Assembly (NCBI GenBank): GCA_005239945.1
Contig: SBAY01000102.1
Coordinates: forward strand, 1 to 37,742
From: Nitrospira sp.
GTDB taxonomy: Bacteria > UBA9089 > CG2-30-40-21 > SBAY01
Direction of reading: 5' to 3'
DNA length: 37,742 bases
Shown: positions 1 through 8,620 of the stretch, piece after piece
Layout: every line of letters starts with the position of its first letter
Numbering within the stretch: position 1 is the stretch's first letter
The notes under the pieces: generated by a model
The model's database searches: none
Told to the model about the DNA's origin: nothing
Seen by the model: the letters and a program-made list of their open reading frames with translations, nothing else
Translations under genes and position numbers: made by a program

Positions 1-182
1 ATGAGAATCCATCTGAGCCATTTAGAACCTTGTTTGGTAATAGAGCCTGTTTTGGTTTTTCCACCAGATGAATGAACAGAAGGAACTAAACCACCATAGG
101 AACAAAGATGGCCGGCAGAAAGGAATCTGGTGACATCTCCTATTTCCATGAGGATAAGGAGTCCTGAGTAATAGCTGATTCC
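1..182 (-). pseudogene. IS110-family transposase, C-terminal fragment
   Basis: Read on the minus strand, this segment encodes residues typical of the C-terminal (transposase 20 / IS116-IS110-IS902) domain of IS110-family recombinases: GISYYSGLLILMEIGDVTRF, then HLCSYGGLVPSVHSSGGKTK, then ITKQGSKWLRWIL running off the left edge of the window. The usual preceding motif (a T-I-P-G-I-type turn) is degenerate. Upstream of about position 182 the frame stays open to about 340 but no longer resembles the family, and the N-terminal DEDD catalytic domain is absent. I infer a remnant, not an active element. The homology is recognised by eye from the motif pattern; the family call is fairly sure, the extent is not. 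Confidence 0.72.
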
Positions 183-479
183 GAGATAGTATTGGGGCCA
201 GACCTCGAAAGCAGAATTAACTACCAAAGAGAAGAAAAGAAAGAGACGGTGGAGAGCAACTTTTTCTAACCCGTTGCTGAAGCTAACTGCGGGGAGTAAG
301 GCGTGATTGAGATAGTTTTGTGGTTTATTAAGCTTTTATCTTGCTCATAAAGTTTGGTGGTAATTTCCCCGCAGTAGCTTAGCTTTTTCGTTAGTGGATT
401 AATGAGGTATTCTTTCTTATCGGACAAACAATAACGGATTACATATAACCAATTTTAAGGAGATAATGGTGTCCCTCTT
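183..479. other. gene-free leader upstream of RNase J
   Basis: No convincing gene. An open minus-strand frame without a start continues from the transposase scrap to about 340. A 10-bp inverted repeat, ACTGCGGGGA at 286-295 and TCCCCGCAGT at 366-375, could form a long hairpin. A Shine-Dalgarno AAGGAGA lies at 457-463. No clear sigma-70 promoter was found for the downstream gene. Confidence 0.4.
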
Positions 480-2147
480 ATGAAAAAAAAGGAAAAGAAG
501 GTTAATATCATCCCCTTAGGTGGTCTTGGGGAAATAGGCAAAAATATGATGGCCATAGAGTGTGATGAGGATATTATCGTTGTTGATGCCGGCATGATGT
601 TTCCTGAGGATGAGATGTTGGGTGTGGATTTTGTTATCCCTGATTTCAGGTACTTAGAGAAAAAGGTCAAAAATATTCGGGGGATAATTATTACCCATGG
701 ACATGAGGACCATATTGGGGCATTGCCTTATGTTTTACGAAAAATACCTGTCCCTGTTTATGGAACCCGTCTAACCTTAGGGTTGATTAAAAATAAACTT
801 GCCGAGCTTGAACCGGCGATTCCAGCGGAATTGAACTGCATCAAACCACGGACAAGTATTCAACTAGGTGTGTTTAAGGTAGAATTCTTTCGGGTAAGTC
901 ATTCTATCCCTGATGGTGTCGGCCTGGGTATCTATACACCCCTGGGTTTAATCATTCATACTGGAGATTTTAAGATTGACCAGACACCTATTAACGGAGA
1001 GGCAACAGATTTTCATAAGATTGCTGAGATGTGTAAGGATGGTGCATTAGCCTTGCTGTCTGATAGCACCAATGTAGAAAAAGAGGGATATACCCTTTCG
1101 GAAAAAGAGATTGGAGAGATATTCAAACAAATATTTAGAACTGCTCCAGGCAGAATAATCGTAACGACCTTTGCTTCTAATGTCAATCGTATCCAGCAGA
1201 TTATCGATGCCAGCGTCATCTATAACCGAAAGGTTTGTCTTATGGGTATGTCTATGGAAAAGGTGGTTAATATGGCCCAGGAACTTGGCTATCTAAGCAT
1301 CCCTTCTAAAACCCTTATTTCTGTCGATGAATTAAAAGATGTCCCGCTGAAACGGACGGTTATCATTACTACCGGTAGTCAGGGTGAACCCATGTCTGCT
1401 CTGAGCAGAATGTCTATGCATACCCATAAGCATATCAAGATTTCCAAAGGTGATACGGTGATTATCTCGGCTCGGACTATCCCGGGGAATGAGGTCTCTA
1501 TCTCCAGGACAATAAATAACCTTTTTAAGTTAGGTGCAGAGGTGGCTTATGAGAATGTCTCTGAAGTTCATGTCTCAGGACATGCCAGTCAGGAAGAGCT
1601 TAAATGGATGTTCAATATGGTTCACCCCAAGTATTTTATACCGATACACGGTGAGTATCGGCACTTAGTTCATCATGGCAAACTTGCTCAGAAGCTTGGT
1701 CTGGCGGTAAAAAATATCTTCATCATGGAGAATGGGATGAAACTTGGGATAACAAAGGAAAAGGCAATGCTTGATGAAAAGGTTGAGGCAGGCCAAATCT
1801 TGATAGATGGGAAGGGAATTGGAGATATAGGTTCGGTTGTGCTGCGGGATAGACAGCACCTGGCACAAGATGGAATGGTGATTGTTGTGGTGACAATTGA
1901 CCAGCAGAGTGCAAAGCTCATAGCCAGCCCGGAGATTATCTCCCGCGGATTTGTCTATGTCCGTGAAGCAGATGAATTAATGAATGAAGCCAAAATAAAG
2001 GTAAAAAACTTCTTAGAGGAATTGGTTCAGGAAGGAACAACCAACTGGCCAGCAATAAAATCAGGGATTAAAAGTACATTGAGTAAATACCTATTTGATA
2101 TGACCGAACGCCGACCGATGATATTACCTGTTATTGTGGAGGTGTAG
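480..2147 (+). CDS. rnj: ribonuclease J
   Basis: This metallo-beta-lactamase/beta-CASP ribonuclease has 5'-to-3' exonuclease and endonuclease activity in mRNA decay and rRNA maturation. The 555-residue length is usual for RNase J. It opens with IIPLGGLGEIGKNM (residues 10-23), the family's first beta-lactamase motif. The zinc-binding HGHEDH lies at 73-78, HTGDFKID follows, the beta-CASP core contains TTGSQGEPMSALSRM, and VSGHAS and PIHGEYRHL supply later metal ligands. The C-terminal domain ends at MILPVIVEV. The start codon overlaps the stop (TGA 481-483) of a five-codon ATG mini-ORF at 466; the AAGGAGA at 457-463 is rather far (16 nt) from ATG 480. The gene is convergent with the HD-GYP gene, 40 nt away, with no obvious terminator. 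Family identification is secure. Confidence 0.96.
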   Translation: MKKKEKKVNIIPLGGLGEIGKNMMAIECDEDIIVVDAGMMFPEDEMLGVDFVIPDFRYLEKKVKNIRGIIITHGHEDHIGALPYVLRKIPVPVYGTRLTLGLIKNKLAELEPAIPAELNCIKPRTSIQLGVFKVEFFRVSHSIPDGVGLGIYTPLGLIIHTGDFKIDQTPINGEATDFHKIAEMCKDGALALLSDSTNVEKEGYTLSEKEIGEIFKQIFRTAPGRIIVTTFASNVNRIQQIIDASVIYNRKVCLMGMSMEKVVNMAQELGYLSIPSKTLISVDELKDVPLKRTVIITTGSQGEPMSALSRMSMHTHKHIKISKGDTVIISARTIPGNEVSISRTINNLFKLGAEVAYENVSEVHVSGHASQEELKWMFNMVHPKYFIPIHGEYRHLVHHGKLAQKLGLAVKNIFIMENGMKLGITKEKAMLDEKVEAGQILIDGKGIGDIGSVVLRDRQHLAQDGMVIVVVTIDQQSAKLIASPEIISRGFVYVREADELMNEAKIKVKNFLEELVQEGTTNWPAIKSGIKSTLSKYLFDMTERRPMILPVIVEV

Positions 2148-2187
2148 GAACTATGGACATACCGAATACAATTATCAATTAATAATT

Positions 2188-5100
2188 CTACTCATACCTA
2201 TCCCATACCGTATGTTCGCCAACAGGAGCAGGGGTTTTACCTTCTTTTTTCTTTTTCTCCTTTTCTTTCCTTGCCTTTTCAAGGGCATCTTTACGAAGGA
2301 TGGGGTGAATTTTCAAGAAGGCATTGACTACCTTAGGGTCAAATTGCTTGCCGGATTGCTCCTTTAATTCCTCTATCGCCTCTTCATCAGATTTACTTTC
2401 CCGAAAGGCACGGCTTGAGGTCATGGCATCGAAGGTATCAGCCACCCTTAAAATCCTTGCCAGATAAGGTATTTTTTCCCCTTTTAAGCCATCTAAGTAG
2501 CCTTTGCCATCATACCATTCATGATGATGATAAATAATCGGCACAACCTCCTTAAGAAATTCTAATGGTCTTAACATTTGAGTTCCCAGGAAGGGATGAT
2601 TTCTTATCTCTCGATGCTCCTCTATGTTTAATTCCTTCTCTGTCTTAAGCAAAATACTTTCCTTTATACCTATTTTGCCAATATCATGTAAAAGTGCGGC
2701 TGTCTCCAGGGTCTTGAGGTCTTCTTTGGAAAGATTCAACTCCTTACCAATCTCTACCGCATATCTGGCTACGGTATCTGAATGCCCTTTAGTGAATGGG
2801 TCCCTTGTTTCGATGATCAAAGAAAGTGCCCGTAATGTCTCCAGACTATGTTTTTGGACATCCTGATATAGTTTTGCATATTCGATGATAATCGATGATT
2901 GCTCAGAAATAGTTGACAAAACCTCAATATCTTGTTCATTAAAAAGGGTCTCATTGAGTTTACTGCAGACATTTAATGCCCCAACCGTCTTTTTTCTCAG
3001 AGACAGAGGCACACTAAGATAGGATTTTTCGATATAGATATTTTTCTCTTCTTCTGTCAGGATTGTATCTTCCGGCAAGTTATTAATCATAAGTGGGCTA
3101 TTGGTTTGTATGACTCGTCCGGCAATTCCCTGTCCAAAATTTAGTTTTTCTTCTCGTTCCTGCTCCATATAAGTCAATCCATAAGATGCCTCTAATTTAA
3201 TATTACCCTCTGCATCCAATAAAGACAAAGAGGCCTTTTTAACCCTTAACACCTTAGCCGTCAATTCTACGATTTGCGGGAGAATATCCTCTACGTCAAA
3301 GACAGTACCAATCATTTTATTTACTGCCTGAACCGTTGACAATTGTAATGCCCTTCGTTTTATCCCATCAAATGCCTCTGTATTATTTAACATAATAACT
3401 ATTTGATTGGCTATAATAGATATCATCCGTTCATCTTCGCTGGTAAATACCCCTGAAGGTAATTTATTCATAAAGTGCATGACGCCAATAGTTTTCTTAT
3501 CTTTCATAATTGGCATAGCAATTAAATTTTGTATATAAAGGTCACCCATCGGTCTAAACCTTGGGTCCTTACGGACATCATCGATAATTACCCCCTGTCC
3601 TTTCTCGCCAACCCAACCAATAATCCCATCACCCATCTTAAATTTGAGTGTCTTGAATAATCCTTCACTTATCCTTCTCTTCCCATGACCAACCTTAACG
3701 ACATACTCATGACGGTCTTCATCCCAGAGAAATATCATTCCTATCTCTGCACTTATAACCTCATTGATTATATTTACGGCCAGGCCTAACATTTCTGTGG
3801 TATTCATAGACAAAGCCATTTTACCGGCTATTTGTTGTAAGCCTATTAATTCTTGTAATCTGCGTGAGGTCTGACTATATAATTTAGCATTGTCAATAGC
3901 CGCGGCCGCAGCCTGCGAAATGGCCATAATCAGTCTTAACTCTTCTTTGGATAATGGCTGTTTGAGTTGCGAGACAAGGCTTAAAATCCCAATTACCTTA
4001 TCCTTGGTTATCAATGGAATTAACAGAAGTAATTCTATTTTCCCTGTCCCAACTAATAGCCTTAGATCCGACATGCCTTCTATGGTAGAAAGACTCAAGT
4101 GTCTTTTCCCCACCAGGACAGGTTCAAGTTTCCCCTTCAACTCATCATTTAGTTCAATCTCTGTTTCTTGAGTCTTATCATCTCCAAAACCACGGTCAGC
4201 TATTCTGTTTAATTGATTCTTCTTATCCTCATAGAAGGATATACTCACCGCAAATTGTGGAAATAGTGTAGTGATCTTCTCCATGATGACCTTAAGGATT
4301 TCTGCGATACTAAGGGTAGAAGACAGGGCTGTAGAAATCACATAAAAACTGGACAACTCGGTTACTCGTTGAGTAATCATTTCATAGAGTCGGGCGGTTT
4401 CGATAGCAATACTGACCTCATTGGCTAAGATACAGAGTAAATTCAAGTCGGATTCTGTAAATATCCCACTGCCTACCCGATTACTAATATTAAATACACC
4501 AATCAATTTATCCTTCAGGATTAATGGGGCAGACATGGCATCTTTAATTTCCGTATCTACTTTAGTAGATTTGAATCGCTGGTCTTTCACCTCACCAATG
4601 AGCAGTAAAGGTTCTTTTTCTTTAGCCACCCAACCGGCGATACTTCCATCCCCGGGTTTTCTAACCGTATTTTTAATAATCTCATCTGTCAAGCCCTCAG
4701 CTACCTTAATCGTCAATTCACCGGTAGCTTCATCTAATAACATAACCGAACCGTGTTGAGCCTGGAATATTTCACTGCTTCTTTTCAGGATTAATTTTAA
4801 AATCTCTTGTAACTCCTTACCTTCGCTAATGGTTTTGCTTATTTCATATAACGCCGATAAGGCATTAGCCGCTGTTTTTAATTCCGTATATAATTTAGCT
4901 GTTTGTAAGGAAACCGCCGCCTGAGTGGCTATAACCATTAATATACTTTCGTCTATTTCGGTAAAACCTTCTTCACGCTTAGAATTAAATACATTAATAA
5001 CCCCAATTGTTTTCTCTTTATATTTTAATGGCGCGGCAAGTTGAGAGCGTAAGTCCTGTTTTAAAGGATTAACAAACCGGGGGTCTTTATCCAGATCCGG

Positions 5101-6168
5101 TATATTCTGGACTGCACCTTCTTTAGCCACCCAGCCGGTAATTCCTTCTCCTACCCGCACACTTGACTTGTCTAATTTTTCTTCATGAGGATAAGTGCCC
5201 CTACAAACAACCTCCCCTGAAATATCATCGAGCAGCCAGATGGATGCCTTTTCGGCTGAGGTTACCTTGATAGCACCATCCATCAGTAAAGATAATTGTT
5301 CTTTAAGGTCAAATTTTGAGGTAATAGCCTGTTCTATTCTAAGTAACGCCATAGAACTGGTAATTTCTCGCTGGAGTGCCTCCTTAGTTACACCATAAAG
5401 CCTGGCATTGTCAATAGCCGTAGCCGATTGTGCCGCAAAGATATTAAGTAAATCTATTTCCTCTGAAGTGAATAGGCGACTGGTCTTCGTATAAAGTTCT
5501 AAAACCCCAATTATCTCATCTCTTGCCTTCAATGGGAGTCCAAGATACGAAATAAATCCCTCATCTTTTACCCAGGTGGAGGTTCTTGGGTCAGTGGATA
5601 AATCCAGAATAGATTGAAATGACTTATTCTCTACAACCCAGTTACTTATTTTTTCCTTAGTGCCTATTTCCATTAAATCTGTTTGAATACCTTCTTTAGC
5701 CTTAGGGATTACTCCTTCCTTCATCTTCCCGGCCAACCCCACCAGACAACCATCGACCTGAACTAATTTAATGGCTGATTTTGGAATCATGTCCAGGACC
5801 TCATTCATGTGCAGTGTCGAGGTTAAACCAAAGGATATTTCCTGAAGGGTAGTAAGCTGGGCTGCCCGGGATTTACTTCGTTTCTCATCACCCCGAGCCT
5901 TGAGAAGAATAAAATTATGTATAACCAGGAGGGTAACCAAAAAAGACACTGACATCCATAAGACCGTTACATTCTGGAAAAAGAAAAAACTAACCACAAC
6001 AAATCCAATAACGATTACCCCTACAATCCAATTAAGTAATTTGTCGATATCACTTTTTTCAGAATAAAGTGATATATTTTTTTCTAAAATAGATGGAAAT
6101 TCTTTTATATTGTGAATAAGATACCATGGATTTTTAACTATATTCATGACCATATACCATTCCTTCAT
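2188..6168 (-). CDS. membrane-anchored multi-GAF HD-GYP phosphodiesterase
   Basis: A 1326-residue sensor, probably hydrolysing cyclic di-GMP. Two hydrophobic helices lie at about residues 44-90. I count six consecutive GAF domains, each ending in a helix of the type AIDNARLY, SLQTAKLY, AIETARLY, AIDNAKLY, NNTEAF or IEYAKLY. The C-terminal HD-GYP domain keeps the metal-ligand pattern: GHSDTVARYA, LLHDIGKIG, NHPFLGTQML, YHHHEWYDG and RVADTFDAMTS. The eponymous GYP is GYL (DGKGYLDGLKG). A lysine-rich tail of about 40 residues follows. The start is supported by AGAGGTG seven bases before the ATG, and a sigma-70-like promoter lies at 6291-6319. The enzymatic call follows from the family; substrate preference (c-di-GMP or another cyclic dinucleotide) and GAF ligands cannot be read from sequence. 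Confidence 0.92.
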   Translation of the reverse strand: MKEWYMVMNIVKNPWYLIHNIKEFPSILEKNISLYSEKSDIDKLLNWIVGVIVIGFVVVSFFFFQNVTVLWMSVSFLVTLLVIHNFILLKARGDEKRSKSRAAQLTTLQEISFGLTSTLHMNEVLDMIPKSAIKLVQVDGCLVGLAGKMKEGVIPKAKEGIQTDLMEIGTKEKISNWVVENKSFQSILDLSTDPRTSTWVKDEGFISYLGLPLKARDEIIGVLELYTKTSRLFTSEEIDLLNIFAAQSATAIDNARLYGVTKEALQREITSSMALLRIEQAITSKFDLKEQLSLLMDGAIKVTSAEKASIWLLDDISGEVVCRGTYPHEEKLDKSSVRVGEGITGWVAKEGAVQNIPDLDKDPRFVNPLKQDLRSQLAAPLKYKEKTIGVINVFNSKREEGFTEIDESILMVIATQAAVSLQTAKLYTELKTAANALSALYEISKTISEGKELQEILKLILKRSSEIFQAQHGSVMLLDEATGELTIKVAEGLTDEIIKNTVRKPGDGSIAGWVAKEKEPLLLIGEVKDQRFKSTKVDTEIKDAMSAPLILKDKLIGVFNISNRVGSGIFTESDLNLLCILANEVSIAIETARLYEMITQRVTELSSFYVISTALSSTLSIAEILKVIMEKITTLFPQFAVSISFYEDKKNQLNRIADRGFGDDKTQETEIELNDELKGKLEPVLVGKRHLSLSTIEGMSDLRLLVGTGKIELLLLIPLITKDKVIGILSLVSQLKQPLSKEELRLIMAISQAAAAAIDNAKLYSQTSRRLQELIGLQQIAGKMALSMNTTEMLGLAVNIINEVISAEIGMIFLWDEDRHEYVVKVGHGKRRISEGLFKTLKFKMGDGIIGWVGEKGQGVIIDDVRKDPRFRPMGDLYIQNLIAMPIMKDKKTIGVMHFMNKLPSGVFTSEDERMISIIANQIVIMLNNTEAFDGIKRRALQLSTVQAVNKMIGTVFDVEDILPQIVELTAKVLRVKKASLSLLDAEGNIKLEASYGLTYMEQEREEKLNFGQGIAGRVIQTNSPLMINNLPEDTILTEEEKNIYIEKSYLSVPLSLRKKTVGALNVCSKLNETLFNEQDIEVLSTISEQSSIIIEYAKLYQDVQKHSLETLRALSLIIETRDPFTKGHSDTVARYAVEIGKELNLSKEDLKTLETAALLHDIGKIGIKESILLKTEKELNIEEHREIRNHPFLGTQMLRPLEFLKEVVPIIYHHHEWYDGKGYLDGLKGEKIPYLARILRVADTFDAMTSSRAFRESKSDEEAIEELKEQSGKQFDPKVVNAFLKIHPILRKDALEKARKEKEKKKKEGKTPAPVGEHTVWDRYE

Positions 6169-6290
6169 CTGAAAACACCTCTGATTTCTTGGAGTTAATT
6201 TTTTAGAATTTTATAATTCATAAAAGGATTAAAAGGCTAAAGCCTAAACTCCAATTCTCACATATTAGGATGTTCCTTTATTATATTAAA

Positions 6291-6319
6291 ATAATAGCAA
6301 ATAAATTGAATTTAGTCAA
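6291..6319 (-). promoter_or_regulatory. promoter of the GAF/HD-GYP gene
   Basis: On the minus strand a -35 TTGACT (6319-6314) and a -10 TATTAT (6296-6291) are separated by 17 bp. The expected transcript start near 6284 gives a leader of about 115 nt. A small hairpin-prone GGCTAAAGCC lies in that leader at about 6234. Confidence 0.6.
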
Positions 6320-6320
6320 G

Positions 6321-6348
6321 AAAAAAATCTTGTTAGAGGTAATTCCTC
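6321..6348 (-). terminator. possible terminator after the bioF transcript
   Basis: Minus strand GAGG-AATTA-CCTC hairpin (6348-6336), then a run of seven T at 6327-6321. The stem is short (4 bp) and separated from the T-run by several bases, so this is a weak intrinsic terminator. It abuts the -35 box of the next promoter. Confidence 0.35.
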
Positions 6349-6385
6349 GGTTATCAATTGGTTCCATATCCTGAAAGAGATTACA

Positions 6386-6502
6386 TCACTTCGGAAGGAG
6401 ACGGGCAACGAGCATATCACCTCCGTGACCATTCGCATCGCGCCAGACAGTTCTCCGTTGAGTCCCCATCTTGCCATCGACTCGGGACAACAAGGCATTC
6501 AA
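6386..6502 (-). CDS. possible 38-residue small protein downstream of bioF
   Basis: A TTG-initiated ORF preceded by a very good Shine-Dalgarno GGGAGG (6515-6510, 7-nt spacing) that begins directly after the bioF stop codon, so translational coupling is possible. It would encode NALLSRVDGKMG, then TQRRTVWRDANGHGGD, then MLVARLLPK. I do not recognise the product. The DNA is visibly richer in GC than its neighbours, and parts can pair (GTTGTCCC near 6487 with GGGAC-TC-AAC near 6455), so it could instead be a structured RNA or a decayed fragment. An alternative ATG frame at 6498 gives 60 residues with poorer spacing. Low confidence that it is translated. Confidence 0.3.
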   Translation of the reverse strand: MNALLSRVDGKMGTQRRTVWRDANGHGGDMLVARLLPK

Positions 6503-6515
6503 ATTACCACCTCCC

Positions 6516-7694
6516 TTAAAGTGCTTTAAATACAGCCAGAACTTTATCAAGATGAACCGTTGTATGTGTGGCCATCAAGCTTAGTCTCAGCCGTGACTTA
6601 CCTTTGGGAACAGTCGGTGGTCTTATGGCTGGGACAAAGATACCATTTTCATAGAGGAATTTTGATGCCTGCATCGTTTTAGCCGTATCCCCAATAAATA
6701 CAGGTATGATTTGGGTCGGACTCTCCATCGTATCAAATCCTATGGATTGTAATCCTTCCTTTAAATACCGGACATTTTGCAAAAGTCGAAGTTGAAGTTG
6801 TGGTTCTGTTTGAATTACTTCTAAGGAAGCTAATGCCGTGGCTACTTGAACCGGGGCCAGGGCAGTAGAATAAATAAAACTCCTGGCCTTGTTTATGAGA
6901 TACTCAATCAGGACATTAGAACCAGCAATAAACCCGCCAAGACTCCCCAATGCCTTGCTTAAAGTTCCCATTTGAATATCAATATGCCCATCTAAATCAA
7001 AATATTCCACTGTTCCCCGGCCTTCTTTGCCCAATACCCCTGTTCCATGGGCATCGTCAACCATTACCAGGGCATTATATTTTTCAGCTAAATCCACTAT
7101 TTCCGGCAAAGGGGCAATATCGCCATCCATGCTGAATACCCCGTCGGTAATAATCAATCGAAGTCTTTTGTTTTGGGTTTGTTTGAGGATTTTTTCAAGG
7201 AAAACCATATTTTTGTGTGGATAAACCCTTAAATCCGCCTCACTTAACCTACAACCATCGATTATACTGGCATGATTTAGTTTGTCAACAATGATGACAT
7301 CACCTTTACCTGCTAGGCTTGAAATTACACCAAGATTAGCCGCATAGCCAGAGGCAAAGACTAAAGCCGCCTCTGTCTTTTTAAATTCAGCTAACCTTTT
7401 TTCTAATTCATCATGTAGTGAAAAAGTTCCAGAGATTAATCTTGAGGCACCACTGCCACAGCCAAATCTTTCAATGGCCTCTTTTGCCTTTTCTTTAACC
7501 TTTGGGTGCTGGGTTAATCCTAAATAATCATTGGAGCATAAAAGGATATATTCATCCTGAGCAATTTTAATCGTAGGACCATCACAGGAATCGATTATCC
7601 TTAATTTTCTGGACAAGTCCTGTTTTTCTAACCTATCTAATTCCTCTCTTAAAAAATCCATTTTAGGTGATAAAGGGATGTTTTTTTTAGCCAT
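6516..7694 (-). CDS. bioF: 8-amino-7-oxononanoate synthase (BioF)
   Basis: This PLP-dependent alpha-oxoamine synthase condenses pimeloyl thioester with alanine in biotin synthesis. Landmarks, numbered from an upstream GTG (7715), are: SNDYLGLTQHP at 61-71, FASGYAANLG, NHAS with His148 stacking on PLP, VDDAHGTGVLG at 219-229, and TLSKALG with the Schiff-base lysine 254. The C-terminal IRPPTVPKGKSRLRLSLMATHT favours BioF over the glycine C-acetyltransferase (KBL) branch. I place the start at ATG 7694: a TTGACT/TAGAAT promoter overlaps the GTG alternative and should begin transcription at about 7695, implying a leaderless mRNA. No other biotin gene is in the window, so KBL-like use is not excluded. 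Confidence 0.88.
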   Translation of the reverse strand: MAKKNIPLSPKMDFLREELDRLEKQDLSRKLRIIDSCDGPTIKIAQDEYILLCSNDYLGLTQHPKVKEKAKEAIERFGCGSGASRLISGTFSLHDELEKRLAEFKKTEAALVFASGYAANLGVISSLAGKGDVIIVDKLNHASIIDGCRLSEADLRVYPHKNMVFLEKILKQTQNKRLRLIITDGVFSMDGDIAPLPEIVDLAEKYNALVMVDDAHGTGVLGKEGRGTVEYFDLDGHIDIQMGTLSKALGSLGGFIAGSNVLIEYLINKARSFIYSTALAPVQVATALASLEVIQTEPQLQLRLLQNVRYLKEGLQSIGFDTMESPTQIIPVFIGDTAKTMQASKFLYENGIFVPAIRPPTVPKGKSRLRLSLMATHTTVHLDKVLAVFKAL

Positions 7695-7701
7695 CTTTTT
7701 T

Positions 7702-7730
7702 ATTCTATCACTCACTTGCTAAAAAGTCAA
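7702..7730 (-). promoter_or_regulatory. bioF promoter, apparently leaderless
   Basis: Minus strand TTGACT (7730-7725), 17-bp spacer, TAGAAT (7707-7702). A start seven bases on falls at about 7695, one base from the ATG at 7694. No Shine-Dalgarno sequence precedes this ATG or the upstream GTG at 7715. Confidence 0.55.
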
Positions 7731-7780
7731 CCCGTTTTTTGTCAGAGGCATTCAGGAAATAGCGTTTTTGAAAAAGGTTA

Positions 7781-7855
7781 GCCACAAAAACACAAAGGCA
7801 CTAAATTTCACTAAAATTTCCTTTTGTGGAATTTTGTGTTTTGGTGATTTTGTGG
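7781..7855. repeat. palindromic repeat, GCCACAAA family
   Basis: Inverted repeat beginning GCCACAAAAACACAAAGG and ending TTTTGGTGATTTTGTGGC, with imperfect AC-rich arms and a short centre. Related palindromes occur at 12846-12944 and 32393-32512, and inside the MITE at 26375-26545. It lies between the divergent bioF and mcsA promoters. No target duplication was found. Confidence 0.75.
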
Positions 7856-7880
7856 CATATTACAATTAATCGAAATTTTC

Positions 7881-7910
7881 TTGACATTTTTGGTAAGGGT
7901 ATGATATAAT
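7881..7910 (+). promoter_or_regulatory. promoter of the mcsA-mcsB-clpC operon
   Basis: Consensus TTGACA (7881-7886), 18-bp spacer, consensus TATAAT (7905-7910). It gives a leader of about 68 nt before mcsA. I saw no CtsR-type operator (tandem GGTCAAA-like heptads) around it and no CIRCE element. Confidence 0.7.
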
Positions 7911-7984
7911 AAAATTAGGAATTAGGGGAAAATGGTTTTCTCTAATCTATAAATCCTCAATGCTCACAATAAAGGAGGTCAGAG

Positions 7985-8518
7985 ATGTTTTGTGATATTT
8001 GTCAAAAAGAAGAGGCAACTATATTTTATAAAGAAATGGTTAATAATAAATATACCGAGATGCATCTCTGTAAAAAATGTGCCGGTGAGCAAGAAGTCAA
8101 AAATTTACAGATTCCACCGGCTATCACTAATCTTCTCTCTGCCCTGGCTGAATTAAGTGCTGAGGCTGTACCTAAGGAAATAGCCGAGGAAAAATGCCCT
8201 GGATGTGGCTTTACCTATTCGGATTTTCGCGAAAGAGGAAAATTGGGCTGTTCTCAATGTTATCAATCCTTTAGTGAGCCATTGTCTAATATCCTCCGCA
8301 AGATTCATGGTAATATCCAGCATAGTGGTAAATCGCCTGCTACCCTTCCTACCCCCGCTACCCCTTCTGCTGTGCCGCCTGTCAGGGAAACAGAACTATC
8401 AAAGGAAATTGTAGCCTTACGCCAGGCATTAGAGGCGGCGGTTAAAAAGGAAGAATATGAGGAGGCGGCTAAATTACGAGACCAAATCAAGGCATTAGAA
8501 AAGGAAATTATGAATTAA
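7985..8518 (+). CDS. mcsA: McsA-like zinc-finger, UVR-motif protein
   Basis: This is the activator/adaptor of the protein arginine kinase McsB. The 177 residues hold an N-terminal zinc module with CDIC (3-6) and CKKC, a second module with CPGC and CSQC near residues 75-100, a flexible Pro/Thr-rich linker (TPATPSAVPP), and a C-terminal UvrB/UvrC (UVR) coiled coil around EEYEEAAKLRDQIKALEKE that typically contacts ClpC or McsB. A strong AAAGGAGGT lies eight bases before the ATG. It is first in the operon with mcsB and clpC. The final residues MN and the stop codon lie in or next to the left arm of a 36-bp palindrome, so the C-terminus was probably altered by that repeat. Confidence 0.9.
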   Translation: MFCDICQKEEATIFYKEMVNNKYTEMHLCKKCAGEQEVKNLQIPPAITNLLSALAELSAEAVPKEIAEEKCPGCGFTYSDFRERGKLGCSQCYQSFSEPLSNILRKIHGNIQHSGKSPATLPTPATPSAVPPVRETELSKEIVALRQALEAAVKKEEYEEAAKLRDQIKALEKEIMN

Positions 8519-8600
8519 AAATTATGAATTAAAAATTAAAAATTGAGAAGTAAGAATTGTTTTCCTCAATTTTTAATTTTTAATTCATAATTTTTAATTA
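8512..8600. repeat. near-perfect 36-bp-arm palindrome between mcsA and mcsB
   Basis: Arms 8512-8547 and 8565-8600 match at 35 of 36 positions; the repeated unit is built from AATTAAAAATTATGAATT. The loop is 17 nt. The mcsA stop codon is inside the left arm, and the right arm ends 20 nt before the mcsB start. Sister copies lie at 25053-25146 and 26812-26910. Confidence 0.93.
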
Positions 8601-8620
8601 TACGAGGAGCCCACAGGATA

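Noticed and set aside
2134..2367. 77-codon plus-strand ORF after RNase J
   Set aside because: It overlaps the C-terminus of the HD-GYP gene on the opposite strand, has no ribosome-binding site and low-complexity Phe/Leu content; a shadow frame.
6316..6498. 60-codon ATG ORF on the minus strand after bioF
   Set aside because: Its spacing to the GGGAGG is long and it runs through the likely terminator and into the next promoter; the overlapping TTG frame fits better, and neither has recognisable homology.
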